64,000 bases of DNA from Bacillota bacterium (GTDB lineage: Bacteria; Bacillota; UBA4882; UBA8346), in assembly GCA_023426245.1 (NCBI GenBank), contig JAFABB010000004.1:38254-102253 (forward strand), read 5' to 3'. The position numbers were made by a program, and so were the translations under genes. Shown here piece after piece: positions 18,295 through 27,167 of this stretch (positions are counted from its first letter, which is position 1; each line of letters opens with the position of its first letter). The notes under the pieces are model-generated. The model ran no database searches. It saw only the letters and a program-made list of their open reading frames with translations, and was not told the DNA's origin.

Positions 18295-19548
18295 TTAAGA
18301 TTCATTCTCCGGATGGCTGTGGTTTTTAAATTCAGTTGGGGTCAACCCGGTATATTTTTTAAATAAAACACTGAAATATTGCGGATTGGAATAACCTATT
18401 TTTTCAGCCACTTCGTAAGTCATGAGGTTGGTTTTAGCCAACAGTTCCTGGGCCTTACCCATCCGTAGCCCAATTAGATAATCGCTGAAATTGACCTTAT
18501 GGTATTTCTTAAATATTGTACTGATATAGGCTGGACAAATATTGATTTCTTTGGCCAATTTGGCAAGAGTCAAATCCGTTTCTCCGAAATGAATTTTAAC
18601 ATAATCAAGAATTTTTCGTAATCGTTGTTGGTTTTCTGTTTCGCCAATCCGCTGAAAATAGGTTATTCCCGCTTCCCCTAAAGAATTTTGAATTTCAAAA
18701 GCAGCGAGCGCTTCCTGATAAGGTTGACTCATTTTCGATATCTCTTCACAGCCTTCGCCCACTCCTATCCAGATTTGATGTCCTGGATAATATTCCGACA
18801 GCTGTCGATAGAGATCCTTTGAAAGCGGCTCCAGGTAAACAGCAGGAGATATCCCTTCCTCCGAATCGCCGAAAACGACCACGATTTTCTTTTCAATCCG
18901 GACAAGTTCCCAAGATGCTTTCGTGGCAAAAAGCAGTTTTTGACAAAAGTCGGCTAAAGAATCGTTCAAAATCGCCTTTTGGCCTTCTTTTGGCTCTACC
19001 GCCAATACGATCACCATAAACTGCTTCCCCAATAATTTGATATTCCCGTTATCCATGAACAGGGGTGGATTCGGATTCGCTTCCTCCGCCACCAGCAGCT
19101 CACGCAGAAATTTCTCTTTCAGGATTTGTTGGCTTCTATCCACTATCCCTTGAAGTTGATGCTCCTTTTGCCATTCAATGTTCGCTTTTAATGCGGCCTG
19201 GAGGATTTCGTCATTTTCAGCATATTTCAGGATATAGTCCGTTGCTTTGAGAGCCAGGGCTTTCTTCGCATAATCAAACTCATCGTATCCGGTTAAAAAA
19301 ATCACTTTTACCGTTGGATCTTCCGCCTTAATCGCCTCCGCCATTTCCAGGCCGTCCATAAAAGGCATCCGGATATCGGATAGAATCAGGCAGGGTTTAC
19401 ACTCAAGTGCCAGTTGTAACCCTTCCTTCCCGTTACGGGCAGTGGCAATAACCTTCAGACCGTTTTCCTCCCAAGGAATATTGCGAACCAGTCCTTCCCT
19501 GATAATCTCATCATCATCAACAATCATTAGTGTTCCGGCTTGTTTCAT
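18295..19548 (-). CDS. YesN-type response regulator with AraC DNA-binding domain (module 1)
   Basis: A 417-residue transcription factor with an N-terminal receiver domain (phospho-acceptor Asp in LILSDIRMPFMDG, about residue 58; conserved Lys in TDYILKY near 109) and a C-terminal AraC/XylS double helix-turn-helix (about 310-410; 'GYSNPQYFSVLFKKYTGLTPTEFK'). It overlaps the kinase gene by 32 bases. Such regulators sit beside the sugar transporters they activate; the target is likely the transporter operon starting at 18083. The ATG at 19548 with AAGGAGG 8 bases upstream is preferred. Confidence 0.92.
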   Translation of the reverse strand: MKQAGTLMIVDDDEIIREGLVRNIPWEENGLKVIATARNGKEGLQLALECKPCLILSDIRMPFMDGLEMAEAIKAEDPTVKVIFLTGYDEFDYAKKALALKATDYILKYAENDEILQAALKANIEWQKEHQLQGIVDRSQQILKEKFLRELLVAEEANPNPPLFMDNGNIKLLGKQFMVIVLAVEPKEGQKAILNDSLADFCQKLLFATKASWELVRIEKKIVVVFGDSEEGISPAVYLEPLSKDLYRQLSEYYPGHQIWIGVGEGCEEISKMSQPYQEALAAFEIQNSLGEAGITYFQRIGETENQQRLRKILDYVKIHFGETDLTLAKLAKEINICPAYISTIFKKYHKVNFSDYLIGLRMGKAQELLAKTNLMTYEVAEKIGYSNPQYFSVLFKKYTGLTPTEFKNHSHPENES

Positions 19549-21364
19549 CAAACTTTCCTCCTTGCGATAAGGATTCTTGAAAAGGCAACCGCACGAGAAT
19601 GCGGGTAAAATCCCCTTCTTCGCTGCTGATCGTCAGCCCGTATCCCCTGCCAAAATGCAACCGCAACCGCTCATTTACGTTCCTAAGTCCAAAAGTCATC
19701 GGATTTTCGGTGATATTTTCAGCATCAAGGGATTGACGGAGCTGTTCCAAACGGGAGCGTTCGATGCCAGCTCCATCATCATAAACCTCAATAACAGCAT
19801 CCTCTCCAACACGGTAGCCGGAGACCCGGAGCAATCCTTTCGTGGGTTTATTTTTAATACCATGATAGACCGAGTTCTCAACCAGGGGTTGCAGCGTTAA
19901 TTTAATGATTTTGCAATTCAGTATTTCTTCATGGATTGAAAACTCAAAATCAAAATCCTGACTATACCGCATCTGAAGGATTAACAAATAATTCCGGATA
20001 TGCTCAATTTCTTCAGCGATCGTAATGATTTCCTTACCCCTGCTGATACCGATCATAAAGAATTTGGTCAATGCTCCTACCATTTTAACTGCCTGTTTAT
20101 TTTGATTCATCTCAATCAAATGCCTGATAGAACCTAGTGTATTATACAAAAAATGGGGATTAATTTGGGATTGCAAGGCCAAAAGCTCAATTTGACGTTT
20201 TTTCTCCTGTTCTTCCCGGATCTCCTGTAATAACTGTTTCACCTTATTGACCAAACTCGTTAACCCCTTGGCCAAAACTCCCATTTCATTCTGCTCGGTA
20301 ATTTCAAATTGGGTCTCAAAATCTCCGGATTCAACCCGTTTGACTTGTTCGGAAAGATAGCGCACCGAGGTGGCGATACTGCCGGCAAAAATGGTTGCCA
20401 GCGTGATGGAAATACAACTCAGTATGATAATGATCCCCAGGGATGTACCTCTAATCCGGCCGGCCTGAGCCAAAAGATCCCGTTCCGGGACGACGGCTGC
20501 CAGTCTCCATTGATTAATGGAAAGTGTGTTATAAACAATAAATAACTTCTCGCCTTGGTAGTTCCTCCAATCAAAAGCGCCACTGTCCGCAGAGCTTTTC
20601 CGGATTCGGGCCAAATCTTTATCACTTAGGCGATACCGGGGATTGATTTTCTTCGATACCAAAATGCCTTTGGGGCTTATTAACGCTATGTATCCATGGG
20701 TACTGCCCCTGACATTGCGCATAATTTCTAAAAAATGGTCACTTTTTAAATTGAAGACAATCAGCCCTTTGACCTTGGAAACCGGCGTGCCAATGACTTT
20801 TAAACAACTGATAACCCGGCGTTTTTCATAAGTCTTAAAAATTGGGTCCTGATGGTCATTAACCCAATAATATCCTTTATCAGAACCCCTATATTTGCGG
20901 AGCCAATCATCGAGCCTTATTCCCACCTTTGTCGGGATGGCATCATTCAGCAGTTGAAACTCATGACCATTATTAAAATAAATATAGATGGAATCAATCA
21001 TTTTGGGATAATTGCGGTAAATTTCATTTAACCGGTCATTTAACTGAATCAGGTCGATATATTTGCGATCGGGCTCACTAGAGTATAGATTGAGTACCAT
21101 ATCTTGAACCGCCTGATGATTTTCAGTATTATACAACTGTTCAAACATGGTGGAAAATCGGTCATTCAACAACAGGTTGGTTTGATAGGTGGTGTCTTTC
21201 AATAAATAATAGGCATTGTCCCGTAGCTGTTTCTCGGTGAAAAGATAGGAAAAGACTCCCGTCAGCAATACTGAACAAAAGATAAGCGGTAAAAAGAAGC
21301 AAAGTAACTTAACCTTAAGGGGCCGATTGGAGATAAATTGAGATACCTTCCGGATTCTATTCAT
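19517..21364 (-). CDS. YesM-type sensor histidine kinase (module 1)
   Basis: A 615-residue membrane kinase: helix 1 (about 20-42), extracytoplasmic Cache-like domain (about 45-300), helix 2 (about 303-325), HAMP (about 325-377), His_kinase domain with the phospho-acceptor His in SQINPHFLYNTLG (about residue 400) and a GHKL ATPase domain (NSVYHGI, VYDDGAGI, FGLRNVNERL). These kinases respond to sugars, often through the cognate binding protein. Good GGGAGG site; overlaps the regulator downstream. Confidence 0.92.
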   Translation of the reverse strand: MNRIRKVSQFISNRPLKVKLLCFFLPLIFCSVLLTGVFSYLFTEKQLRDNAYYLLKDTTYQTNLLLNDRFSTMFEQLYNTENHQAVQDMVLNLYSSEPDRKYIDLIQLNDRLNEIYRNYPKMIDSIYIYFNNGHEFQLLNDAIPTKVGIRLDDWLRKYRGSDKGYYWVNDHQDPIFKTYEKRRVISCLKVIGTPVSKVKGLIVFNLKSDHFLEIMRNVRGSTHGYIALISPKGILVSKKINPRYRLSDKDLARIRKSSADSGAFDWRNYQGEKLFIVYNTLSINQWRLAAVVPERDLLAQAGRIRGTSLGIIIILSCISITLATIFAGSIATSVRYLSEQVKRVESGDFETQFEITEQNEMGVLAKGLTSLVNKVKQLLQEIREEQEKKRQIELLALQSQINPHFLYNTLGSIRHLIEMNQNKQAVKMVGALTKFFMIGISRGKEIITIAEEIEHIRNYLLILQMRYSQDFDFEFSIHEEILNCKIIKLTLQPLVENSVYHGIKNKPTKGLLRVSGYRVGEDAVIEVYDDGAGIERSRLEQLRQSLDAENITENPMTFGLRNVNERLRLHFGRGYGLTISSEEGDFTRILVRLPFQESLSQGGKFDETSRNTNDC

Positions 21365-21500
21365 ATTTTTTACCTCCCTTAGACCGTGACATTAAGCCAA
21401 TCTATATGCTTCGATTTGATTACCGGAATTCCTTTTTATCGATTGAACATTCATCGTCAGCCTCTCTTTCCAATTTCTCCTATCAACAAACCTTACCGGC

Positions 21501-22730
21501 TCATTTTGAACCGGACTCCATGTTGGGCTTCCCCGCTTCGATCAGCACTTTATTGGCCCCCATGAAAAGCCCCTGAACCAGCAGGAGCAACCCTGTTCCA
21601 ATCAACAGCCATTCGATTTTAACAAAGTCGGCTACCGGGCCGAACACCAGCATTCCCAAAGGCATCATACTGCTTGCGATCATGCTCATGACCCCGAATA
21701 CCCGCCCCAGGAAAGCTTCTTCCACTTTCTGTTGGAGTAAAACCGTAGCCGGTGTGTTGAAAACCGGCATCACCAGCCCAATCAAGGCCATGAATCCCAA
21801 ATACAGCCAAAAATTAGGAGTCAAGCCTAACGCAAAAGTCGAAAACCCGATCACCAGGTTGGATAAGACCATGGTATGAACCTTATTCTTAAAACCGCCC
21901 CAGGAAGCCATGATAATTCCGCCAACCATCATTCCTGCCGAAAAAATGATTTCAATGGCGGAAAGACGCCAGACATCCGGACTAAAACTGCGAGTAACCT
22001 GTAATGGCGTTAAAAAAGCGACCGGTGCGACGAGAATAAAAAAAACAACATTGAACAGAAAAAACGTTCTCACATAGTCATGCTTTTTGATATAAACGAG
22101 TCCCTCGCGCAAATCCTCAAAATAACCGGCCGTTTGTCCGGTAAGTGCTTTGGTGTGGGCCGGGACATGTAAAAACAAGAGTAAAATCGATACCGCAATG
22201 GCTGCCGTCACCACATCGATAAAAAAGATGGCTTCAATAGAGGCCAGCGTCAACAAAGCGGCGCTTAACATCGGAGATACCAGCATCATCAGTGATTGAA
22301 TACTGCTGTTGATGGCATTTACTTTGGTGAGTCTATCTTGGGGTACCAATTGCGGCAGGAACGCTCCCACCGCCGGCATCTGAACCGCCGCCCCGAAGGA
22401 GCGAATGACCGACGCTGCAAAAAGCAACCATAGCGCATGGTATCCCGTAAGGAACAAGATGGCTAGAACAAGCGTCGCTGTGGCGATCAGCGAGTCGGAC
22501 AAAACAATCAGCGTTCTGCGGTGATAGCGGTCCGCCCACACTCCCGCAAAGGGAGCCAGAAAAAAGGTCGGCAGAAAGCCGCAAATAATGGCCAGTGTCA
22601 TCATCATGCCGGACTGAGTTTTTAACGTGATATACCAGGTAATCGCATGTTGGACTAATGCCGAGCCAAAGAGGGAAATTGCTTGACTGATCAAAAAGAG
22701 GCCGGTATTCTTTTTCCAATTTTGATTCAT
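21501..22730 (-). CDS. MFS drug-efflux pump, Mef (macrolide efflux)-like
   Basis: A 409-residue, 12-helix major facilitator exporter. The N-terminal half ('QAISLFGSALVQHAITWYIT', 'FAGVWADRYHRRTLI') is typical of the Mef/MFS_3 family that exports 14- and 15-membered macrolides. About 75% similar by eye to the second pump at 51895-53127. Its 5' leader carries a promoter, a seven-codon leader ORF (MHFIRLR) and two intrinsic terminators, an arrangement that points to drug-inducible attenuation. Activity on macrolides is inference from family and leader. Confidence 0.85.
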   Translation of the reverse strand: MNQNWKKNTGLFLISQAISLFGSALVQHAITWYITLKTQSGMMMTLAIICGFLPTFFLAPFAGVWADRYHRRTLIVLSDSLIATATLVLAILFLTGYHALWLLFAASVIRSFGAAVQMPAVGAFLPQLVPQDRLTKVNAINSSIQSLMMLVSPMLSAALLTLASIEAIFFIDVVTAAIAVSILLLFLHVPAHTKALTGQTAGYFEDLREGLVYIKKHDYVRTFFLFNVVFFILVAPVAFLTPLQVTRSFSPDVWRLSAIEIIFSAGMMVGGIIMASWGGFKNKVHTMVLSNLVIGFSTFALGLTPNFWLYLGFMALIGLVMPVFNTPATVLLQQKVEEAFLGRVFGVMSMIASSMMPLGMLVFGPVADFVKIEWLLIGTGLLLLVQGLFMGANKVLIEAGKPNMESGSK

Positions 22731-22815
22731 AATTTTTTATACTCCAATCATGGATAGATTTATTTTTCCTTATCCTTCCTGATTTGCCCGTCCTTCGGAT
22801 TTGGGCAACAAAAAA

Positions 22816-22850
22816 GCAGATCATCCTCAGCCTAATGGATTTTGATCTGC
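22816..22850 (-). terminator. Leader terminator T2 of the Mef-like MFS gene
   Basis: Perfect 8-bp stem GCAGATCA/TGATCTGC followed on the minus strand by TTTTTT. It lies upstream of the start codon (about 85 bases), inside the transcript leader, so it must be read through for expression. Second of two tandem leader terminators. Confidence 0.8.
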
Positions 22851-22950
22851 ATCGATTTACGAATAAAAAGACCATTCAATGAAAGTCTGCGGCAGCAGGG
22901 CACAGAGTCTCTATTTCATGTCTTGATTCGCAAAAATAAGCACAACAAAA

Positions 22951-22983
22951 AAGCCCACTTGGGTGGATGGATAAAGCTCGCTT
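22951..22983 (-). terminator. Leader terminator T1 of the Mef-like MFS gene
   Basis: On the minus strand AAGCGAGCTT pairs with AAGTGGGCTT (two internal mismatches, one wobble), followed by TTTTTTG. Its 5' arm begins 13 bases after the leader ORF stop codon. The same arm can pair with the end of the leader ORF (GATAAGCT against AGCTTTATC), offering an alternative fold. Confidence 0.65.
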
Positions 22984-22996
22984 TTTCACTGTAAGC

Positions 22997-23020
22997 TTAT
23001 CTTAAACGAATAAAATGCAT
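22997..23020 (-). CDS. Leader peptide MHFIRLR of a macrolide-type attenuator
   Basis: Seven codons plus TAA, preceded by a strong AGGAGGA site (23031-23037; 10-base spacing). The C-terminal R-L-R is the '+X+' motif at which macrolide-bound ribosomes stall; ErmDL and mef/msr leaders likewise carry MRLR. It lies between a good promoter and two terminators in front of a Mef-like pump. The peptide itself is presumably only a drug sensor. Confidence 0.8.
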   Translation of the reverse strand: MHFIRLR

Positions 23021-23054
23021 GAAATCCCCATCCTCCTACTGCACTAATATATTG

Positions 23055-23083
23055 ATTATGGCATAAAAGACCGGATTTTTCAA
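23055..23083 (-). promoter_or_regulatory. SigA-type promoter of the Mef-like MFS transcript
   Basis: Minus strand TTGAAA (23083-23078), 17-base spacer, CATAAT (23060-23055). Predicted start near 23048, about 30 bases before the leader ORF and about 320 before the MFS start codon. Confidence 0.75.
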
Positions 23084-23167
23084 GACCGCAAAAATTTCGT
23101 TCCAGCCATTGGGACCATGATTCCACAGATTGATCGCCATTTTAAATGGCTCCGGATTTACGGATTC

Positions 23168-23280
23168 ATTCTTTTATCACCGAAACCATTCTTTCCATCA
23201 TAGAAATAATTCTTTCTGTCATCCAATGAATTCATTCCCTCACAAAAATCATTCTTTCCGTCGTTCAATGAATTCATTCA
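23168..23280. repeat. 21-bp degenerate tandem repeat 3' of the GH2 gene
   Basis: The core ATTC(T/A)TTC recurs at 23188, 23209, 23230, 23251 and 23272, exactly 21 bases apart, with a sixth degenerate unit at about 23168. Intervening bases follow a looser common pattern (about one third variable). It fills the gap between the GH2 stop codon (23297) and the MFS leader promoter. A plus-strand frame through it reads as a heptapeptide repeat, but that frame has no RBS and runs antisense into GH2. Confidence 0.75.
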
Positions 23281-23296
23281 TAGGAAGGCGGCTTTC

Positions 23297-25090
23297 TCAA
23301 AATGTATTCAACCGCTTGATGATTTCCGGAGAAATCTTTGGTTTTCTTTCAAAGGTCAATAAACCATTTTTCTCATGCTCCACATCGGTCAGTTGGGTGT
23401 AACAATATCCACAAAAGTACTGATTTTTTTGAATGGCTTGGAACAAACCTGTCAAGCGCTGAATGAATTCTTCCTCATTCTTGACGCCGCTGCCGTAGCC
23501 CCAACCTTCGACGCCTGAAAAAGCAATTCCGCCGAATTCGCTGATCAGCACCGGCTGGTTATTGTATCGATAGCCTCTTGCAAAGATATACCTGGGAAAC
23601 ATGGTGGAAGGGGTTCCCGCCAAGACCCGGTCCTGGTTGGAATAAACCTCGGAGAGTTTCTTCCCGTCCTGTTCATAATCGTGAATCGTGCATATATCGG
23701 TATCCGTGTGCTCCCAGCCGTCATTATCAATGACAGGCCGCGTTTTGTCCAATGTTTTGGTCAAATAGTAAATGCTTTTCACGGCGGTCTGTTGCTCTAA
23801 ACTGTGCTGCAATTCCGTAACTCCCCATGATTCGTTAAAGGGGACCCAGGTTATAACGGAAGGATGGTTAAAGTCCCGCTTGATGATTTCGGGCCATTCT
23901 TGGATAAAATGCCGGATAGAGATATCGCCATATTGATAGAAGGAAGGCATCTCCTCCCAAACAATAAGGCCCAGGCGATCACACCAGTATAAGAACAAGG
24001 GTTCTTCAATCTTTTGATGTTTGCGGACCCCATTAAAACCCATTTGCTTCACGACTTCAATATCATTTTTGAGCGCCTCTTCATTTTCAGCCGTAATCCA
24101 ACCCTTATCGTAATAACCCTGATCCAAGATTAGTTTCTGATAATAGGGTATATTATTCAACAGAAAACGGTTGCCTTCGCGCGACACTTTCCGCATGCCG
24201 AAGTAGCTTTGGACCCGGTCCAAACATTTTTCCCGCTCCCATACTTTCAATTCGATATCGTACAAATTGGGGGTTTCCGGGCTCCACAAGCGAATACCGT
24301 TCCATTCGAAGCGGGGGCTTTCCATATTGATTTCCAACTTTACCGTTTTCCCGCCAATCGTTTGTTTTAAGGAGCATATGCCCTCACTTTGAAAGCCAAT
24401 ATCGATACTGAGCTCCTGATTTTCGCTAAAACGGTTAAAGTCGACCTCCAAAGCGACTTTACGCTGGTCGATATCAGGTATTATTTTAAAACTTTCGATA
24501 TACGTCTCTTCAACCGCCTCCAGCCACACGGTCTGCCATATTCCGCTAAACCCTTTATACCAGCACCCAAACGGCTCCGCCATCCACATTTGTTTACCCC
24601 GGGGCTGATTTTTGTCAAAATGTTGATCCTCAACTTTCAGGACGATGGTATTCACACTTTGCAAATTTTCGGTAATATCGAAAATGAAGGATGAATATCC
24701 CCCGCTATGATTGCCTACATAACACCCGTTAACCCATAACTTGGTATAAAAATCAACCGCCTCGAATTTTAACAAAATCCTTTTGCCCATCCAGTGCGCG
24801 GGGAATTCAAATTGCCGCCGATACCAAAGAACATGATGGATTTCTTTGGAGTTGATCGTGCTTAACTCACTTTGATAGGGAAATGGCACATTGATCTTGC
24901 GGCTAAAATCCTTATTGCCATACCACTTTTCTTTTTCGCCGCAGTTCATGTCATCAAACTCAAAGGACCATATTCCGTTTAAATTGAGCCATTCATTTCT
25001 CTTAAAGTCAGGACGGGGGTGTTCGCAGCGAGTTTTTGTTGTTGCCGCTGCCTCTATCGCTATCGTCATCGTGTCGTTCGTCGGGTTCAT
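23297..25090 (-). CDS. GH2-family beta-glycosidase (galactosidase/glucuronidase type)
   Basis: Intracellular (no signal peptide), 597 residues: N-terminal sugar-binding jelly roll (about 20-195), immunoglobulin-like domain (about 196-302), TIM barrel (about 305-597). Acid/base Glu in PFNESWG (E420) and nucleophile Glu in LISEFGG (E518) are both present. It lacks the long C-terminal domains of LacZ and resembles the shorter GH2 enzymes found in polysaccharide loci. It is the last gene of module 2, 17 bases after a permease gene, so it likely processes the imported oligosaccharide. Exact linkage specificity cannot be read. Confidence 0.88.
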   Translation of the reverse strand: MNPTNDTMTIAIEAAATTKTRCEHPRPDFKRNEWLNLNGIWSFEFDDMNCGEKEKWYGNKDFSRKINVPFPYQSELSTINSKEIHHVLWYRRQFEFPAHWMGKRILLKFEAVDFYTKLWVNGCYVGNHSGGYSSFIFDITENLQSVNTIVLKVEDQHFDKNQPRGKQMWMAEPFGCWYKGFSGIWQTVWLEAVEETYIESFKIIPDIDQRKVALEVDFNRFSENQELSIDIGFQSEGICSLKQTIGGKTVKLEINMESPRFEWNGIRLWSPETPNLYDIELKVWEREKCLDRVQSYFGMRKVSREGNRFLLNNIPYYQKLILDQGYYDKGWITAENEEALKNDIEVVKQMGFNGVRKHQKIEEPLFLYWCDRLGLIVWEEMPSFYQYGDISIRHFIQEWPEIIKRDFNHPSVITWVPFNESWGVTELQHSLEQQTAVKSIYYLTKTLDKTRPVIDNDGWEHTDTDICTIHDYEQDGKKLSEVYSNQDRVLAGTPSTMFPRYIFARGYRYNNQPVLISEFGGIAFSGVEGWGYGSGVKNEEEFIQRLTGLFQAIQKNQYFCGYCYTQLTDVEHEKNGLLTFERKPKISPEIIKRLNTF

Positions 25091-25107
25091 TGATGGTCTC
25101 CTTTTCT

Positions 25108-25920
25108 TTACCCTTTAATACCGGCCATAGATACGCCCTGGACAATATGTCTCTGGAGAAGAATGAATACGATCATCGCCGGAATCGTGGCCAATGTCGT
25201 CGCCGCCAGAACAGGGTTCAAAGTCATGGGAAAGCTGGATACAAACGTTGGAATCCCGGTGGGAAGCACCATGTTTTCCTGGGATGTAATGCAGATATAC
25301 GGCCAAATGTAGTTGTTCCATGATAAAAGAAAGAAAAAGATGGTAATGGCATACATCGCGGCCTTGGTTAGAGGCAAGCAGATATTCCACCACAATTGAA
25401 ATTTATTGCAACCATCCAGGGTGGCTGCTTCAACATATTCCTCCGGCACCCCATCCATAAACTGCTTCAATAAAAAGATACCCAAAGGATTGGTTAAGCC
25501 GGGTAAGATCAAGCCCCAGATCGAATCGATTAATTTTAGGTGCAAGGCTGTTTCATACAATGGTATCAAGATTGCTTCCGTCGGAATCAACAACCCCGAC
25601 AGGATGAATATGTACATCAAGACTCGAAGTTTGAATTTGATTTTGGATAATGCAAATGCCGCCAGTGAACTCACCAGAAGTAATATCACGGTACTGATGG
25701 CGGAGATTAAAAAGCTATTATAGGTCCATAACAAAATGGGGGAAGATTTCAATACATAGACATAATTTTGCAAGGTTAGATTATGAAAGTTAAACCATTC
25801 TTTGAGCTCTAATACGTATGTTCCTTCCGGCTTGAGTGAAACAGCCAGCATCCAAGTGAGCGGCAGCAAAAACAGCAAAGCAACCAACCAAGCCAATCCA
25901 TTCAACCCCAATTTTCGCAT
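25108..25920 (-). CDS. Carbohydrate ABC permease, MalG type (module 2)
   Basis: A 270-residue inner-membrane permease with six helices and the EAA loop ('EAATLDGCNKFQLWWNICLPLTK'). GGGAGG lies 10 bases before the ATG. Follows the MalF-type permease by 16 bases and precedes GH2 by 17, an obvious operon. Confidence 0.92.
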   Translation of the reverse strand: MRKLGLNGLAWLVALLFLLPLTWMLAVSLKPEGTYVLELKEWFNFHNLTLQNYVYVLKSSPILLWTYNSFLISAISTVILLLVSSLAAFALSKIKFKLRVLMYIFILSGLLIPTEAILIPLYETALHLKLIDSIWGLILPGLTNPLGIFLLKQFMDGVPEEYVEAATLDGCNKFQLWWNICLPLTKAAMYAITIFFFLLSWNNYIWPYICITSQENMVLPTGIPTFVSSFPMTLNPVLAATTLATIPAMIVFILLQRHIVQGVSMAGIKG

Positions 25921-25936
25921 CTTCCATATACCTCCC

Positions 25937-26872
25937 TTAATGTCGCTTATTCACGAATTTGTATTGTAAAACCGAGACCAACAACATGAAGAGACAGAAA
26001 ATGATAGACTGTGCCGCTGCTTCGCCAAAAAAGTCTTTCCGGAATCCCGTGATGTAAATATGCTGAACTACGGTCCGGGTGGCATCTCCGGGTCCGCCGT
26101 TGGTCATGATTTGAACCTGACCGAACAGTTTCAGCCCGGCGATGACTTGAAAAAAAATTTGAACCCGGGTCACACTGGAGAGGGAGGGTAAAGTGATATG
26201 GAAAAATTTCTTGATGGAATTGGCCCCGTCGATACTGGCCGCCTCGTACAATTCGGGCGATATTTCCTGCAATCCCGCTAAGTATAAGATCATCACAAAT
26301 CCGACATACCACCAAATGGAGGTAAGCACGATAGCCCACCAGGCCAGGTTGGGATCGGTCAACCAGTTAATCTCCCGTGGAAAACCCAATGTATTTAAAA
26401 TGACGTTAATGATTCCTCTTTTGGCATCCAGCATTTCAAGCCAAATATAGGCAACCACCGAAACCGATAAAACATAGGGCGAAAAAATGATCGCCCGGAC
26501 GATGGTCCGGCCATGAAATTTGCAATTGACAAGGACCGCCAACAAGAGTCCGATGATAATTAATAGTGGCGTCGACAATATTACAAAATAGACCGAATGC
26601 CATAAATAACTGTAAAAATCTTTATTTTGCAGCGTCCGGAGGTAGTTATCGACCCCCACATATTTAACCATCCCCATGATACTCCAGGAATGGAAGCTAA
26701 TCCATGTCCCTCTCAGTAACGGCCAAATATAAAATACGCCGAATACTATTAAAAAGGGAAGTAAAAACCCGATCCCCGTGAATTCGTTTTTAAGCCAATC
26801 CAACCGCTGCGGCCTCGTCCCTCCCGCTTGGGGTTTAACAACTTCATAACCCGCGCTACCCAAATTGCCCAT
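25937..26872 (-). CDS. Sugar ABC permease, MalF type (module 2)
   Basis: A 311-residue permease with six helices and EAA loop ('YEAASIDGANSIKKFFHITLPSL'). Start at 26872 is preferred (ATAGGAGTG 6 bases upstream) over 26920. Separated from the binding-protein gene by a long inverted repeat. Confidence 0.92.
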   Translation of the reverse strand: MGNLGSAGYEVVKPQAGGTRPQRLDWLKNEFTGIGFLLPFLIVFGVFYIWPLLRGTWISFHSWSIMGMVKYVGVDNYLRTLQNKDFYSYLWHSVYFVILSTPLLIIIGLLLAVLVNCKFHGRTIVRAIIFSPYVLSVSVVAYIWLEMLDAKRGIINVILNTLGFPREINWLTDPNLAWWAIVLTSIWWYVGFVMILYLAGLQEISPELYEAASIDGANSIKKFFHITLPSLSSVTRVQIFFQVIAGLKLFGQVQIMTNGGPGDATRTVVQHIYITGFRKDFFGEAAAQSIIFCLFMLLVSVLQYKFVNKRH

Positions 26873-26973
26873 TTGTAACACTCCTATAGGATGAAATAAA
26901 CATTTTGAATGCCTGACCACGCCTAGTTAAACTATACCGCAGGCCTAACTAAAAGAACTTAAACAGCAGATTA

Positions 26974-27070
26974 ACAGGATTTTATGGATTTACAGGATTT
27001 TTTAAAACCCCTATGAATTCAAGCAACTCCGCCTTACCAAGTCCTAATCCTGTAAATCCTGTGAATCCTA
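26974..27070. repeat. Inverted repeat between binding-protein and permease genes (module 2)
   Basis: Left arm at 26974-26999 and right arm at 27045-27070 are complementary at about 20 of 26 positions; each arm contains direct repeats of an AATCC(TGTA) unit (AATCCTGTAAATCCTGT on the right). It lies 100 bases after the binding-protein stop codon and before the permease start. Such intercistronic stem-loops stabilise the upstream mRNA and reduce downstream expression, so that binding protein outnumbers permease. Confidence 0.65.
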
Positions 27071-27167
27071 TCTCCGTTACCTTCTTTTACATTTTTAGAT
27101 TCAATCATCGGTTTAAACCGCAGAATTGAACCCGGATGAGTTCAATTCTGCCGCTATTGCTTGATTT

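Noticed and set aside
22333..22875. 180-residue minus-strand frame overlapping the start of the Mef-like pump, containing IRLR
   Set aside because: It runs through the leader terminator and out of frame over the pump gene, has no RBS, and its IRLR lies in the loop and 3' arm of T2, where stalling could not prevent terminator formation in the usual way. Treated as coincidence.
22940..22985. T-box riboswitch upstream of the MFS gene (GGGTGG on the plus strand)
   Set aside because: The motif is on the wrong strand and lacks the rest of the T-box consensus; the leader ORF model explains the region better.
23130..23402. Plus-strand frame with a heptapeptide repeat (HxxNSF units)
   Set aside because: The repeat is simply the translation of the 21-bp DNA array; there is no RBS and the frame continues antisense into the GH2 gene.
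26974..27070. CRISPR-like array
   Set aside because: Only short AATCC-type units in two inverted arms; no regular repeat-spacer structure and no cas genes.
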